The notes under the pieces are model-generated. The model worked only from the letters and a program-made list of their open reading frames with translations. It had not been told where the DNA came from and did not search any database. Shown in pieces: positions 40,916-54,200 of a stretch of DNA of 62,000 nt (position 1 is the first letter of the stretch; each line of letters begins with the position of its first letter). The position numbers and the translations under genes were made by a program. This DNA comes from Lingula anatina (taxonomy: Eukaryota > Brachiopoda > Lingulata > Lingulida > Lingulidae), in contig NW_019775667.1 of the NCBI RefSeq assembly GCF_001039355.2, positions 62,290 to 124,289 of the forward strand, read 5' to 3'.

Positions 40916-42199
40916 TATCTTGCTTACCACAATTAATTGATTTAAAAGGGTCGTTTGCTCTTAATTATATTCTTTGAATTTTTTTTTCAATAGTTTTTGC
41001 TTGCTTATTTAAAAGGACAACAACGGCTCAATTTGTCATTTTCGCCAAAAAATGAGTTTCCATACTTCTCAATGGTTAATGATGCATTTCTGCATTCAAA
41101 GTTCCCAGTTTACTTCTAAAAAGTATTTTTATAATAACCTTAAGAGATTATAACGGAGTATAGCCATCTTCAGGAGGTCCAGTGGTCTGACGACAAGCAC
41201 AGATTTCAGAATAATTGCTATAACTGCCATTTTTGTGGTAAAATAGAATAAATTATATTTCTTTGAGATGTTTACAATGTATTTATTGTGAAATATAGAT
41301 CTTGTATAAAGACTTGTTATCCTTTTAAGTTTTATTGTTATATTTGTTGACAGATGAGGATGCCAACACTGCCTTAGACAAAAAAACAAGTTCTTCTGGT
41401 AAGTGTTTTAGCAGTCTCATTAGTTGTTTGGGGGTATCTTTCATTTCGTCTCTTGAAAGTGAATCTCCATAAGATATTAAAAACGGAAGTCAACAAACTC
41501 TGCTTCGATGCCATGCTAACCTTCATGTTTTTCGTACTCCAGACTTTTGGCAAAAATAGAAATCATTCCCTTTGATATTGTTTTAGCAATAATAAATTTG
41601 TTTTATGGGGAGATCAATGGCACTGGTAAGTCTTCTAATTAAGTGTTGTATTTCCTTTTGTTAGTTATGATTGTAGACTTTATTAACAATCACCAAGTCT
41701 GTAAATTAACTGTATGGATTCTAATAAATCAAACTGAGTATCTTGTGGCATCTGTGTCAGTAGGGGGAGAGTTGCCAGACAGTGTGAAATCTGACGCTTG
41801 CTAAATACTCCTGAAAATTTCATGACAGGGTAAACCCGTCGTCTGTTTTGAGCTGCAACAGTGTTTAATTGACAGAGCGTAGAATGTGCTTACTGTGGAC
41901 GTGTTGTAATTAAGGATTAATGAGTTGACATGCGATTGGTCAGTGATACCCAGAGTGTTGTAAAGATTGCCGGCAGCGAACTGATTGGTGACAGCATGTC
42001 TGGCGGCCACATGTGTGCTATTGCTCTAGCTTGGGAGACTCCCGAAGTATATTGCACTATAAATGAAATTATAGCCTTCGCCAATAATTTGGTATTATTC
42101 TGAAAGTACTACTTAGTAGTTTACAATGATTCAGAAGTAATTTTTTGTCACTCAGACTTTTTGTATATTTGTAATTATACATAAAGCATGTTTAGTAGC

Positions 42200-42256
<57 letters not shown>

Positions 42257-45200
42257 ACTTTTGAACTAAAAGTGAAATGCAAACTTTTTTTACTTCAGTA
42301 AAGGGTCCTACAAGCCACCCAGAGCCCTCCCAGAGTTTACAGGACCAAGTGGGCTGGGATGATCCAGTCAGCCGGTATGCCACACTCTCATACATCAACC
42401 CCTCCCAGAACAAAACACATTGATGAGTTAGCTAATGGGAAAGACTGTCATTTACAGAAAATGTTGACAGAAGGGTCAAAAAATGCTATTTTCAGTTATT
42501 GATATATACAGACACTTAATGTGCCTATTAAGATAAAATGTCTGGTGGGCATAGCCTTGATAACAGGGCTTCCTTATTTGACTTGCTGTCTTGATGTTTC
42601 AATTTCCATTATGCTTTGACCAATAATTCTCCTGCTAGCTGTAAACAGATCAGAAAATATTAGTACAAGTGTTTTTTAAGATGGTGACAGTAGTTAGATT
42701 ATGAAATTCTATGCTAGGTTGGAGCAAGAGAAGTTGGCTCGTGAGTTGCAGAGAGCTACTAGTCCTACCCAGCTCAGTGAATCACTGAGCCCTGTGCTCA
42801 GACAAAAAGAGCATAGATACTCATCTGAGGAGGACCAAGGAGAGAAAACAGATGAAGAAATAGTATTCAAGGTACACTTTGATTGCATTACTGGTTTCAT
42901 GTAAACAACATTATACCCTAGTCACACTAGAGGCTGAATGAGCTAGAATATAGTCAGAATGAGAATTCTTTTTATATTCCTGGATATTCGAATTGCCTTC
43001 TAAAAATTCTGAGTGCATTCCAAATATAAGGGCCCATTCTTGTTTCTGGTCGGAATGTTTTGCTCATGCTCAAAACTTTCATAATGCATTCTAAGTGGAG
43101 AAATATCGAATGGCATTATAAGTGTATTCTAACTGTACTAGGAGTGCATTCTTAATATTCTTGCGGCATTCCAACAGCATTCAAAACATTCTTATCGTGT
43201 TTGAGGGAGAACTGAAATGACAAGACACTTCAAATCCTGCTAGAATGTTCAACATACACCTCAAATGAGCCATAATGCGACTCGAATGCATCTCAGTGGC
43301 TGCCGAAATCCTATTGCAGCCAGCAATCAAACTACACTCGTACGGCATTTGAAATGTATTCTAAATATTCCGACTGCATTCTGACAGCATTATTGATATT
43401 CCTAGTTTTCCAACTACAATTGAGCTGCATTTGAGAGCAAATACCCAAAATGTGCACGAATCATTCCAGGCGGATTCAAGCGCATTCTGAGTATTCCAAC
43501 AGTATTCTTACAAGAATTTAGGTCAGTTTGAAATTTCTCCCCGAATATGGTGCGAATTTTGAAAATTCTTCATTCCGGCTCATTCTTCTTGATTACTGCT
43601 GATTCCAAAAATGGGTCACAGGGCCTTTAGGTATTAGTACCATGGCCATCATTGGCTGTCATTTTATTTCTATTGATCATTCTAACAAATATGATTCAGC
43701 TGCACAGGTTGAAAGTTTAATGATTTGACAATCATGTCGTGCAGTTTTTGGGTAGCATCTGCATGTCTAATGGAAAATTGAAAAACAGAATAAAAACTTA
43801 TTAATTCTATTTGAACCTGTGATTCATTGAATTATCCACTCAGACTGCTGTAAACATGTCATGTGACCTTGAGTGCCATTTGTAAGTGATTTTGTGTCTA
43901 TGATTTTTTTCCTGGGTAGCAATTCAGTGAAAAGGATATTTTTTTATAAATAAGAATCGAAAAAAAAAAAATAGATGCATTTGAACTCAGTTTTTTGCCA
44001 CAAAGGACGATCATATGCCACCATATAGCTTCAAATAATATAACCTAGAAATATAGTCTCATATTACCTGAAAAATTATATTTGAAAAGATTTTTCTGCT
44101 TGCTTTCTGTGCTGTATATAAACAGGCAGATTAGTAGGTCAAATAAATAGGTCAAATTTACGACCAATTGAGTGATTAATTCCATTTATTCTGTTGTATG
44201 TCTACTTTATTTGGGCCGTTTGAGAAACAAGTAGCATTGGTTATTTACGTTACTGGGAATCCACAGTCCACAAACGCTTAGTACAAATGTACCTTTAAGT
44301 GTGAGTAAACTTTCTTGTGACTTACTCTAATTTAAGAATACCAAACAAGTCTATGATGACCCCCTTCCTCTCTCTCTCCCCCCCCCACCCCCCAAAAAAA
44401 GTAATAAAATAAGTAAAAAAAGAATAAGATAAAAATTTAAAAATTAATTTTATAGAATTAGCATTTATACCCTATTAAGACCATACACCATTAATCAGAT
44501 TTTACAATAATTCTTCTTAACAGTACTGTGTAGCGAAATAAAGCTCAGGGCTGAAATAAAATTCAAGTCAAAAAATCACCACAGATATTCTACTATAACA
44601 TTAATTCAGATATAGTTAAAGCAAGGAGCTATTAGAAATGGAAATTACACAGCACTCTCTCTGTTGTCCAAGGTCTGTTACAGTGGGCAGAGCTAGCTAA
44701 GGAGGGGGTGGGGGTCCTGATTCAAGGTTTCACCTACATCGTTGATCTCCTCATCTGCCAGATGGATTATATGGGTTATTTTGCCTGCTGACCAAAAGAT
44801 CAATTATAGCTATTCAGCTGGTATAAGTCTTGGTTTTTCCCCTCAATGAAAAGATAGGAGATTACATGTGTTGTAAACACCTTGTTTACCATGTGGTTTT
44901 AGCACTTATGATACGAACAAAATGAGTAAAGTTTAGTATTTCATGCCTGATTCATTATCTAATATAAAAGAATTTCTGTTTCTGCATTGCAGGATGAAAT
45001 ATTAACTTCAAATTATAAGTAAACCTTAACAGTATTCTTTTTCTTTTGTCATCACCAGGGCTGAGTAACTTTCTTAAAATAAACAACTGAAACCTCCAAA
45101 CTTGCCACCTAACATTCAAAGTAATTTACTCAAATGGTCAATTTAGCCTAACTACAGAAGGAAAGTGGATACCCCTTAATCAAAGAGGTGTCTTGCACAC

Positions 45201-48200
45201 CTTGACTCAAAGGAAAATGGATAGGGAGATAACAGGTAAAGAAATTGATGGAGCCAAGGTGTATTTATACAGCACTGTTTCTTAGGTGTAATTTCTAAGA
45301 TTTAATTTTATCGAAAATCTGAAAAAAAAAACATTCCAAGTGATAATAACAAAAAAAATAACCAAACCAAAGACACTGTAAAGCCAAGTTTCCTGTAAAA
45401 GTGCCGTGATGAAAATGTTGAGTGGGTGCTAAACTTTTTCAGTCAAAATAACTGAGCAGCTCACTTAAATAATATTCTCTGCACTCTGTCCTTACAGCAT
45501 TTATATGAACTTTTTACTTCATTTCCATTTGCAACCTCTTGAAACGCTAGACTCATTCTAGTGAAGGGTCCTTTTCCAGAAAACGAGATTTAAATGATGC
45601 CATAATACCATAATAGAGATATTCACCCATTGTTCCCTGGGTTCTATTCATTCCAACAAAACTGACTTCACTTGAGCTCTCAGTGTCAGTTTCATTTTTC
45701 ATTACTAAATATTTGACAAAAGAAAATATTTGGTTCAGGTTTATGGCCAGATTTTGTTAAAACAGATTAAAGAAAATGTACAAATTCTTGAGTGATTCTT
45801 AAACAGTTCTGGTGCATTGTTACTAAATGTCAAAGCAGGTCATTGTGGAACTTTAGTCCTTTAAGCTAATGTTGGACCATTTCACTACACAGACTGTTCA
45901 GACATTTGCTTTCAGACAGCCATCTGGCACTCTAAATGTGAACCAATAGCTAACTAGGGGGCAATTACAAAGATAAGGCACTTGTGCTAGTTATCTCTTC
46001 AATTTTTAAGAGGATTCTAAATTAGTAAGTCATGAAATGGTCTGTATCTGTATTCTAAAAGTCTGTGGCCTAAAGATTCAAAATAACACTGTTTATCAGC
46101 ATTAGGGTCATATTTATCTTTGTATATTGATTTATTAAATATTTTTTCAGAATAAATGGAAGGTATAAGATTATTGCAGACCCCTTCTTCTCCTGATTTA
46201 AAATCCTAAATGCACTTATACACTGGACAAAAATTAAAAGTGAATGTTTTACATACATCATTTAATTATTTATGTGTCATGTGTATGGAACACCCAGCCC
46301 TTTGGGCTTATAAGACACCTGTTGTATACAATTTTTCCTGTCTTAAATCAAAAATCTTTACAAAAAATTTTACAAATTTTCTATAGAAATTTTATTTATG
46401 CCATTTGTTTTGATACCCAACTTTTTATAAAATGCATATCTTTCCTCCATGTAAGCAGTGTTTTAACTACTGTCTCAGCCTAATACATGTTCCATCTTTC
46501 TCCTACAGGCACCCACAGACCTTAAGAAAGAAACAAGAACAATAGCACTAGAAGCTCCAACTATAGGTAATTCTCTCTCTCTCTCTCTCTCTCTCTCAAG
46601 AAGAATTATTCATAGTACAAGATATTTTTACTTCATATTTTGTTTCTCATCTTCTCTGACCAATCTTTTATGTCACCTTTTAAGTGACCCCCAAGCCTGG
46701 GGAGCAGACACAGCCAGTGAAGAACAGCACACAGGCAGATAATGAGGCTGATGACACATTTTCTGAAAGAGAGGATAAGGCTAAGGTGTTTATGTTGTCT
46801 GGGATGTCCCCTCAGGTAGATATGCCATTTTATTTTTCCCACTGCTACCCAACCCTATCTCTATTGGTTATAGTTTTTGAGAGGTCCTATATGGACAGAA
46901 TGTGTGGCATTCTGGGATCAGCATAAAAGATTGAATACACATAAAAGATTGAATATAGGTGCAGAGTAAGGGGAGTGAAACATGCTGGGGTCAGGTTTGG
47001 TGTAGGGTAAGGGGGAGGGGGGGAACATGGGGACTGGATTTGGTACAGAGTAAAAGGAGGGAGACATCTGCAGAATCTCAGAATAGAGCAAATTTGATAT
47101 TTAAGATTATTCTGTTGACATTTTTCCCATCTCATTGATTTTCTTAGTTGATCATTTAAAAATGATAGTAAATTGGTTTTTTGTATAAAGTAAAACAAGT
47201 GTTGATAATGGAAATAAACTCATTTCAGTACAGTTATCTCTTGCTTACATTAATTTTTCAGATTTTCAAGGTGGGACTTTGAAGTTCCATTGGCCTGAAG
47301 ACCTTTGTTAATCACATTTGTAACTTGCAGTGCATAATTAAAGATTTTTGGTGAATTTGCCTTAAAGCATTTGTAATATTGCATCAAAATTGAATAAAAC
47401 CCTATTTTGGGCAATGCCACCATATTGACCATTAAAGGAAAACAATGTCATTATAAAACTTACAGAAAAGAAACATAAGACTAAAATTGAGGTTCAGTTG
47501 GAAAACCAGTCAGATTGTTTTATTACACTGGAAGTTTTTTTTTAAATTTATTTATCTATTTAATGCGAAATTTTGATTTTTACACATATTGGCATTTTCA
47601 GGGTGTGACTTTGCACTTCCATGGGCTTGAAAACCTATGTCAGTCACATTTTTTTATATCCATATATACTTATATTTTATTATTAAAAAGTGATGATCAT
47701 TATGCTGTTAAGCATTTGGTAATATTGCATCAAAATTAAAGAAAACTATATTTTGGGCACTGCTGCCATAATGACCATTAAAGGTTAATATATTGCGCCC
47801 AGCTGCCTTGTTTGTTGTAGCCTTATACTGTAATTTTAGTTTGTTTTAATTTTTCCAGGAGCGTGATCATTATGGAGCCCTGATAGAGCTGCTAGGTGGT
47901 TGTCTGCTGGACTCACAGGTGTATGACCCAAGATGCACACATCTTGTAGTAGGTTAGTTATTATGCACAGCAAGATATACACATATTGTAGTAGGTTAGT
48001 TATTATGCACAGCAAGATATACACATCTTATAGTAGGTTAGTTATTATGCACAGCTCATTTCTTAAAGCTCAATAGCCAACATTAGGGATTTTGTTACAA
48101 GAACAAGAGAGACAATTAAGTGCTACAATAAAAGACAAAACATACCTTTATACTCCGTAATTTAACATTGTCTCCATATTTTTGGGTCTAAAATAAATTT

Positions 48201-51200
48201 ATGTTATATATCAAGTCGTGTTGGTTATTAGAAAATAAAATGAGGATATCTAAGTCAATATTGTACTCATAGTGAATATTTTGATCCATGTTTACCTGCA
48301 GTGCATTCTTGAAGATTGGTGGTGACTATTCTGTTAAATCATGATATAATATTGCATCAAAATTGATGAAAACCCAATTTTGGGCACTGTCGCCATAGTG
48401 ACAATTAGTTGGAAAATGTCTGATTGGTTGATTTTTGTGGAAGTTATACAGATTTTTGTGAGAATTAGATTTTTCACATATTGGCAATTTCAAGGTGTGA
48501 CTTTTAACCTCCATGGGCTTGAAGACCTTTGCTAATCACATTTTCTGAATATCCATAATACTTTTATTTTATTATTTTATTATTAAAAATTGATGGTCAG
48601 TATGCTGTTAAAGGGATAACAACTTCGTATGAGATCTATATTTCACAATAAATACATCGTAAACAACTCGTAGAAATATAATACAATTCTATTTTACCAC
48701 AAAAACAGCAATTAGAGCAATAAATCTGAAATCTGTGTTTGCCATTTGGCCACGTGACCTCCATAGATGGCTATACTCTATACAAATCTCTTAAAAGATT
48801 ATTACAAAAAAACTTACTTTTGAGAAAAAAAAACAGGGACTAACTTTGAATGTAGAAGTGGATTCATTAACCATTGGTAAGTATGGGAAAATTGATGTTT
48901 ACCCCAGGAAAATTAATTTTTTGGGCCAAAATGAACAGTTGTTATCCCTTTAAGCATTATGTAATATTGCATAAGTTAAGGAAAACCCTATTTTAGACAC
49001 TGCTGCCAGGGTGACCATTAAGGGAAAACCATGTTACTTATGATTCTCATACTTACTGAAAAGATTCATAGGACTGAAGTGTAGCTTGCGTTGGAAAATT
49101 AGTGTGAAATAGTTTTCTGTTTAGGAAGCAATGCAGTTCTTTATGAAATTTTCATTTTTAAGTACAGACATAGATGTGTCTGTACATATAGCCGTCACCT
49201 GCGTCTGTCGTCGCTGCCGCCATCACTGTGCAGTTTTACCGATAACATGATAAGTGGAAAACCATTTTACCTTTTGGTTTGAAACTTACAGAACTGATGA
49301 ATATTCATAATACCCAGGTCCAGTTCAAAAATCGGCTTGATTGGATCCAAACGCACACAGCAGTCTGAGGATCTGCTGCCTGAGACCTCACTAGAAACTG
49401 ACCAATTAGTGTTTTCTCACATAACTTATGAGTCTGCCCTCTTCTCACTTGAAATTTAAAAAAAAATTGTTAGTGATATATAGTATTTATATTGTAAATA
49501 AATTAGTTAGAATTTAGTTTTTTAGAAAACAGCAAGTCTTTAAAAGACTTTTTTGTCTTTTAGATTTAAAAAATATTATTTCATCCAATACCACATACAT
49601 TTTTTATTATTATAAACATGCAAAAAAATTTTTTTAATTGGTTAACATGTGATTGCACAAGATACTGACATTGACAATTACCAGTACAGAAAAATATTAC
49701 CTTTATACAGATTTTACATTTTTATCCATCTGTAGGAAAAGGTTAATGGTTAATGTTTTTTATTTTTATTGTCATATGTAAAAGGGTCAAGTATTTAGAA
49801 CTAAATTATTAAAGTTTAAATGGAATAAGATGTAGAATCCAAGTGCAGGGACTACAGCCATGACTAGTGTGTAGGAGAAAATTGCCCTTTTTCCTTTGAA
49901 ATTTTATTTTGGCAGGAAAATTCCATGGAGAGTTGTTACTTTTCTCCTTTCTTGATATAAAGATGCAGGGGAGCTGTGCCAGATGGTAGTTATTATTTTA
50001 TTTTCTGATGCTATGAAAGGAAAACTGTGTTAGTATTTATTACTGTATTTTCCTCATAAATAATTGCCATGGTGTTTATGATGTAAAGCATTGTGCAATG
50101 ACAAAATGACCTATTTTGTGCATCTTATTTCTGCTTTTTGTCTGTACATTTGACGATTTTTTACCTTGTAGTTGTGTTTCACCTGTATGGGAAGGGTATA
50201 ATTGTTAACAATTAAGGGATGCATGTAGACATGTTTAATGCATAATTGGGATGAAATTGTGGTATGCTAGTTAGGTTACAGTAAATTTCTGTCGTAATGG
50301 TAATTGACAACCATTTTGGATATTACATATTTCCCATGCAGGATATTCTTGGGGACCTTTAAAATTTTGATTAAAAGATTTCAAGGAAATGCAAGATGAA
50401 ATGATTAATTCTGCTGCGGTTTTGTCCTGGTGAAAGTGCACATTGCCTTGACAAATTATGGAAAAAAAAATCAAGTAGACGAGGTTTGGTCAAAACACAA
50501 TTTTTCAAATGGTTTAATAAATTACTGTATACACATCCTGTATAAATCTTGTTGTTTAGTTATTGTACACATCACATGCACTTTGAAGTGAATTAGTTAT
50601 ATGATAACAAACACGCATACATTGCCATCTACCTCTTTATTACAGTTTGCCTAACTTGATTTTTTCTCTGAATGTTTCTTTTTTATGTGGACTCCTACCA
50701 AAAGTCTAATTGATTTTTTTTTTTTTTTTTTGTAGGTACCCCTACTAGAAATGAGAAGTATCTTGCCTGTGTTTCTACTGGAAAGTGGGTGTTGCACAAG
50801 TCTTATTTTGAGGCCTGCAAAACAGAGGGGAAGTTTTTAGATGTAAGTATTTTAAGACCTGAATATATATGTTTGTAAAATACACAGTAAGAATTGTGTT
50901 CAATTGTATCATCAAGGCATTGAAACTATCGTGGATACGTAGACTTCTTGATAATGATATTATGCTAGACTATTTTTGGAAATCACTCATTGTAATCTCA
51001 CTATTCTTTGTCTCTTTGGACCAAATTATTCAAGAGTTGGGTAGTAAGCACCACAAATTTTTTGGAAGGAAATACTGCTAGCTTTGGCTTCTCTGAATTT
51101 TCTTCACAACTGCCAGTAAAAGGAAATAATGACTTACTTAAGGCCCCACTTTGGTACAATCCTTCTCTTAAGATTGGTAATCAGTCTGTATTTTATAAAG

Positions 51201-54200
51201 CATTATGTGAGAAAGGGTTTCATGTGATACAAGATGTATTTGACTCTGATAATCAATTCATAGCATATGAGTTGATTAGAAATCAATGTGAGGTAAAAAA
51301 TTCCCTTCACGTTATGTTACATCAAACATTAATATGTAGATTTCCCAGTAGTTAAAGATTTTTGGAAAGGAATAGAAAACTGGTTAAGACAGGAATCAGA
51401 AAGTCTCCACATCAGTTCATTTCAGCTGATATAATTTAAGGGAACACAGATAAGGTTTAGCATAATGTTATACTTTAAGCAAAATTGTATATTTATCAAA
51501 AAGATAAACTCTTTGTTTAATTGATTTAGAAACATTACATAATTTTATATTATTGGAATAATTCAATAAAATTAGGTAAAACTTTATTAATGAGAATATG
51601 TGAGAGTGAATGAGTGGAAGGCATATTACGCATTGTGTTGGGTGTGTATTGTGTTTTTTTTTATGTGAATAAAACATTTCAAAGGAATGCTAACAATTTT
51701 TCTTTAAGTTAAGCCTTTTTTTATTTTTCATTTTTCACAAATTAGGATTTTCAAGGTATGACTTTGAACTCTCATGGCCCTGTCAGCCCTCTACCAGTTA
51801 CATTTTCTGAATGTAAGATTATTTTTGATCTGAAATTGGAGTTTCAGGCCAAATCAGACACACTAGTATATGAGGGCATTCAGAAAAATTTGATCAGTGG
51901 ACTAACAGATCTGTGGGCTAAATATGGCCCATTCACTTTAAAGCAACGTAGACTTCTTCCTTGTTGGTCTCACCACCTTCACCTGTCCCGTAACTGCAAG
52001 AGCCTAACAATTAAACTTCGGAGCTGAGATTTAATCCATTTAATGGTGTGTGGAGGCAGGGAGACCATCAGGGAATTAACAGTATCGCTTTCTTAATGGG
52101 GTCGTCCATATTTAGTTGGCAGATCAGTTAGTCTGTAGATAATCTGTTCTGAATACACTCTATGTATCCCCTTTCAGGAAGCTGACCATGAGTGGGGAGG
52201 TCCAGCCATGGATAGCCTGTTACACACCATGAAGGAACAAGTTGTAAAACTTGGGAAGGCAGCTCATCGATGGAGACTTCACATTGCTCAAACTAGAATG
52301 GTAAGCATTTCAAGCAGCAGGCTGTGTCAAAGCAGCTTTAAAAGTGATTTTTTCGACAGACACTGTGCGTCTGCCATATATCCATCAACTGCAACTGTCC
52401 TTTGTTGTCAGAGATGGTGGTAGCACTTTCCAGCAAATCAATTTTAAACTAGAAAAAAAACAATCCTTTTGACAAAAGTGTTTTCAGTGTGTGTTGAAAT
52501 GAAATTTGGGAACCTTGATGGATTAGTCTTACACCCCATTTCCATAGATTAGATCGACCTACTTTAGATCGACCTAACTCCCTGGGGGTTCACGCTAAAT
52601 AGCTGTCAGCCGGGCGGACACGAAAGTTAATTACCCTCTTACAGCTTGCAGTAGGCGGGACGGACATTTAAGTCGGATTATCTGAAAGTAATCTAGTGAG
52701 ACTCCCCGCGGGGATAGATCGATCTAAAATCTATGGGAATAGAGCCTTGAATTGTCCCTTATACTTAATGATATTTGTTATGTCAGTGTGATCTATTCTG
52801 TTCTGTTTAATTGTCATTTGTACATACTTTATGAAAAGTTACCATAAAACAAATTTTCCCGAGGTAAATGAGAATTTTCCGATTCATGCCAATGGTATGG
52901 TTTTTGTAAAAATCATTTAGCACATTATTATTAAGAATGTATTATGAAGGGCGAGCATGACTGTCAATGCACAATCTCCAATGTCCCTTGACACTTTGGG
53001 TGACATATTTTAATACATCTGGAAGTTCCAATCTAAAAAGGATTGGGTAGAAAACAATGAATTCTAACAAGTCATAAAACAGTAAATTTAGTCCAGTAAA
53101 ATAATTTTATTTATACTACCGTAGTACATGCACATGTTCTTGTGGCTCTTCAATGTACATTTGCTATTGATTAAAAACAATAGCAACTTCTTGTACAGGT
53201 CCGGCACTCAATTAAATCTCAAGTGTAACTAGTATTATTTTTGCTGTTAAAGCTGATAATCCCTCAATAATACATATCATTAACAAAAGAGTGGTATTGT
53301 GCATGTATGAGAGAATAAAGCCATAATTATGCTTCTGTATTTGAAATCTACAAAAATATGTGTCCATAATTTTTAATTGTGTTCCCATACTATGGCATTT
53401 ACTTGTCACTAAGCACATGGATGTTATGATGTTTTGGTCAAGCCTAGATAATAATCACTCAAAATCATATTTTACATGAAAATTATGTATTTTCCTTTTT
53501 ATAACTAAATGGATAGCTGAGTTACACAAATTAAAATATGATGTTACACATACTGATCACCCATAGTTACTATTGGACTTGAATAGGAAATCATATATAG
53601 GGCATGTTAATATGACTTTCTTATTTCGACCTTTGATCTTCTTTTGCACTTTTCTTTTCTAGCCAGTGTCTCCAAAACTAGCAGAAATAAACTCATAGTT
53701 ACTGTTGAACTTGAATAAGAAGTCATATATTGTACTTTTGTGCTTAATCTCACTGGTGGTACAATACCTGGTGGCGGTATCGTATATGTGACCACGTAGC
53801 TAGATGATGTTGCCTTAAGGTTTATCTTGATGCTTTTTGGAGGTACATACATGTAGGGGTGCATTCCCAGAGATTTAGATCGATCCAGAGATTTAGATTT
53901 AGATCGACCTAACTCCCTGGGGGTTCACGCTAAATTGCAGTCAGCCGAGCGTGCATCATAGTTAATTACCCCCTTACAGCTTTTAGTAGACGCTTCAGCC
54001 AGCTAAGCTGACAGTAATCTAGTGAGACTCCCCACAGGGATAGATCGATCTAAAATCTATGGGAATGGGGTCTAACAGACCATTCCATTCGGTCATTCCA
54101 TTTGGTCCATTCACCAAAAAAGATCCTCATTTCATCATTTATTTAAACTGTTTTAAACTAAATGACAAACAATACATACGGAAGTACAAAATCTTTTCTG

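Noticed and set aside
47836-48024. Repeated minus-strand peptide ([13 protein letters not shown]) suggesting a repeat protein or CRISPR-like array
   Set aside because: It is the 42-bp donor-spanning tandem repeat of TOPBP1 exon 39 read backwards; the units abut without spacers.
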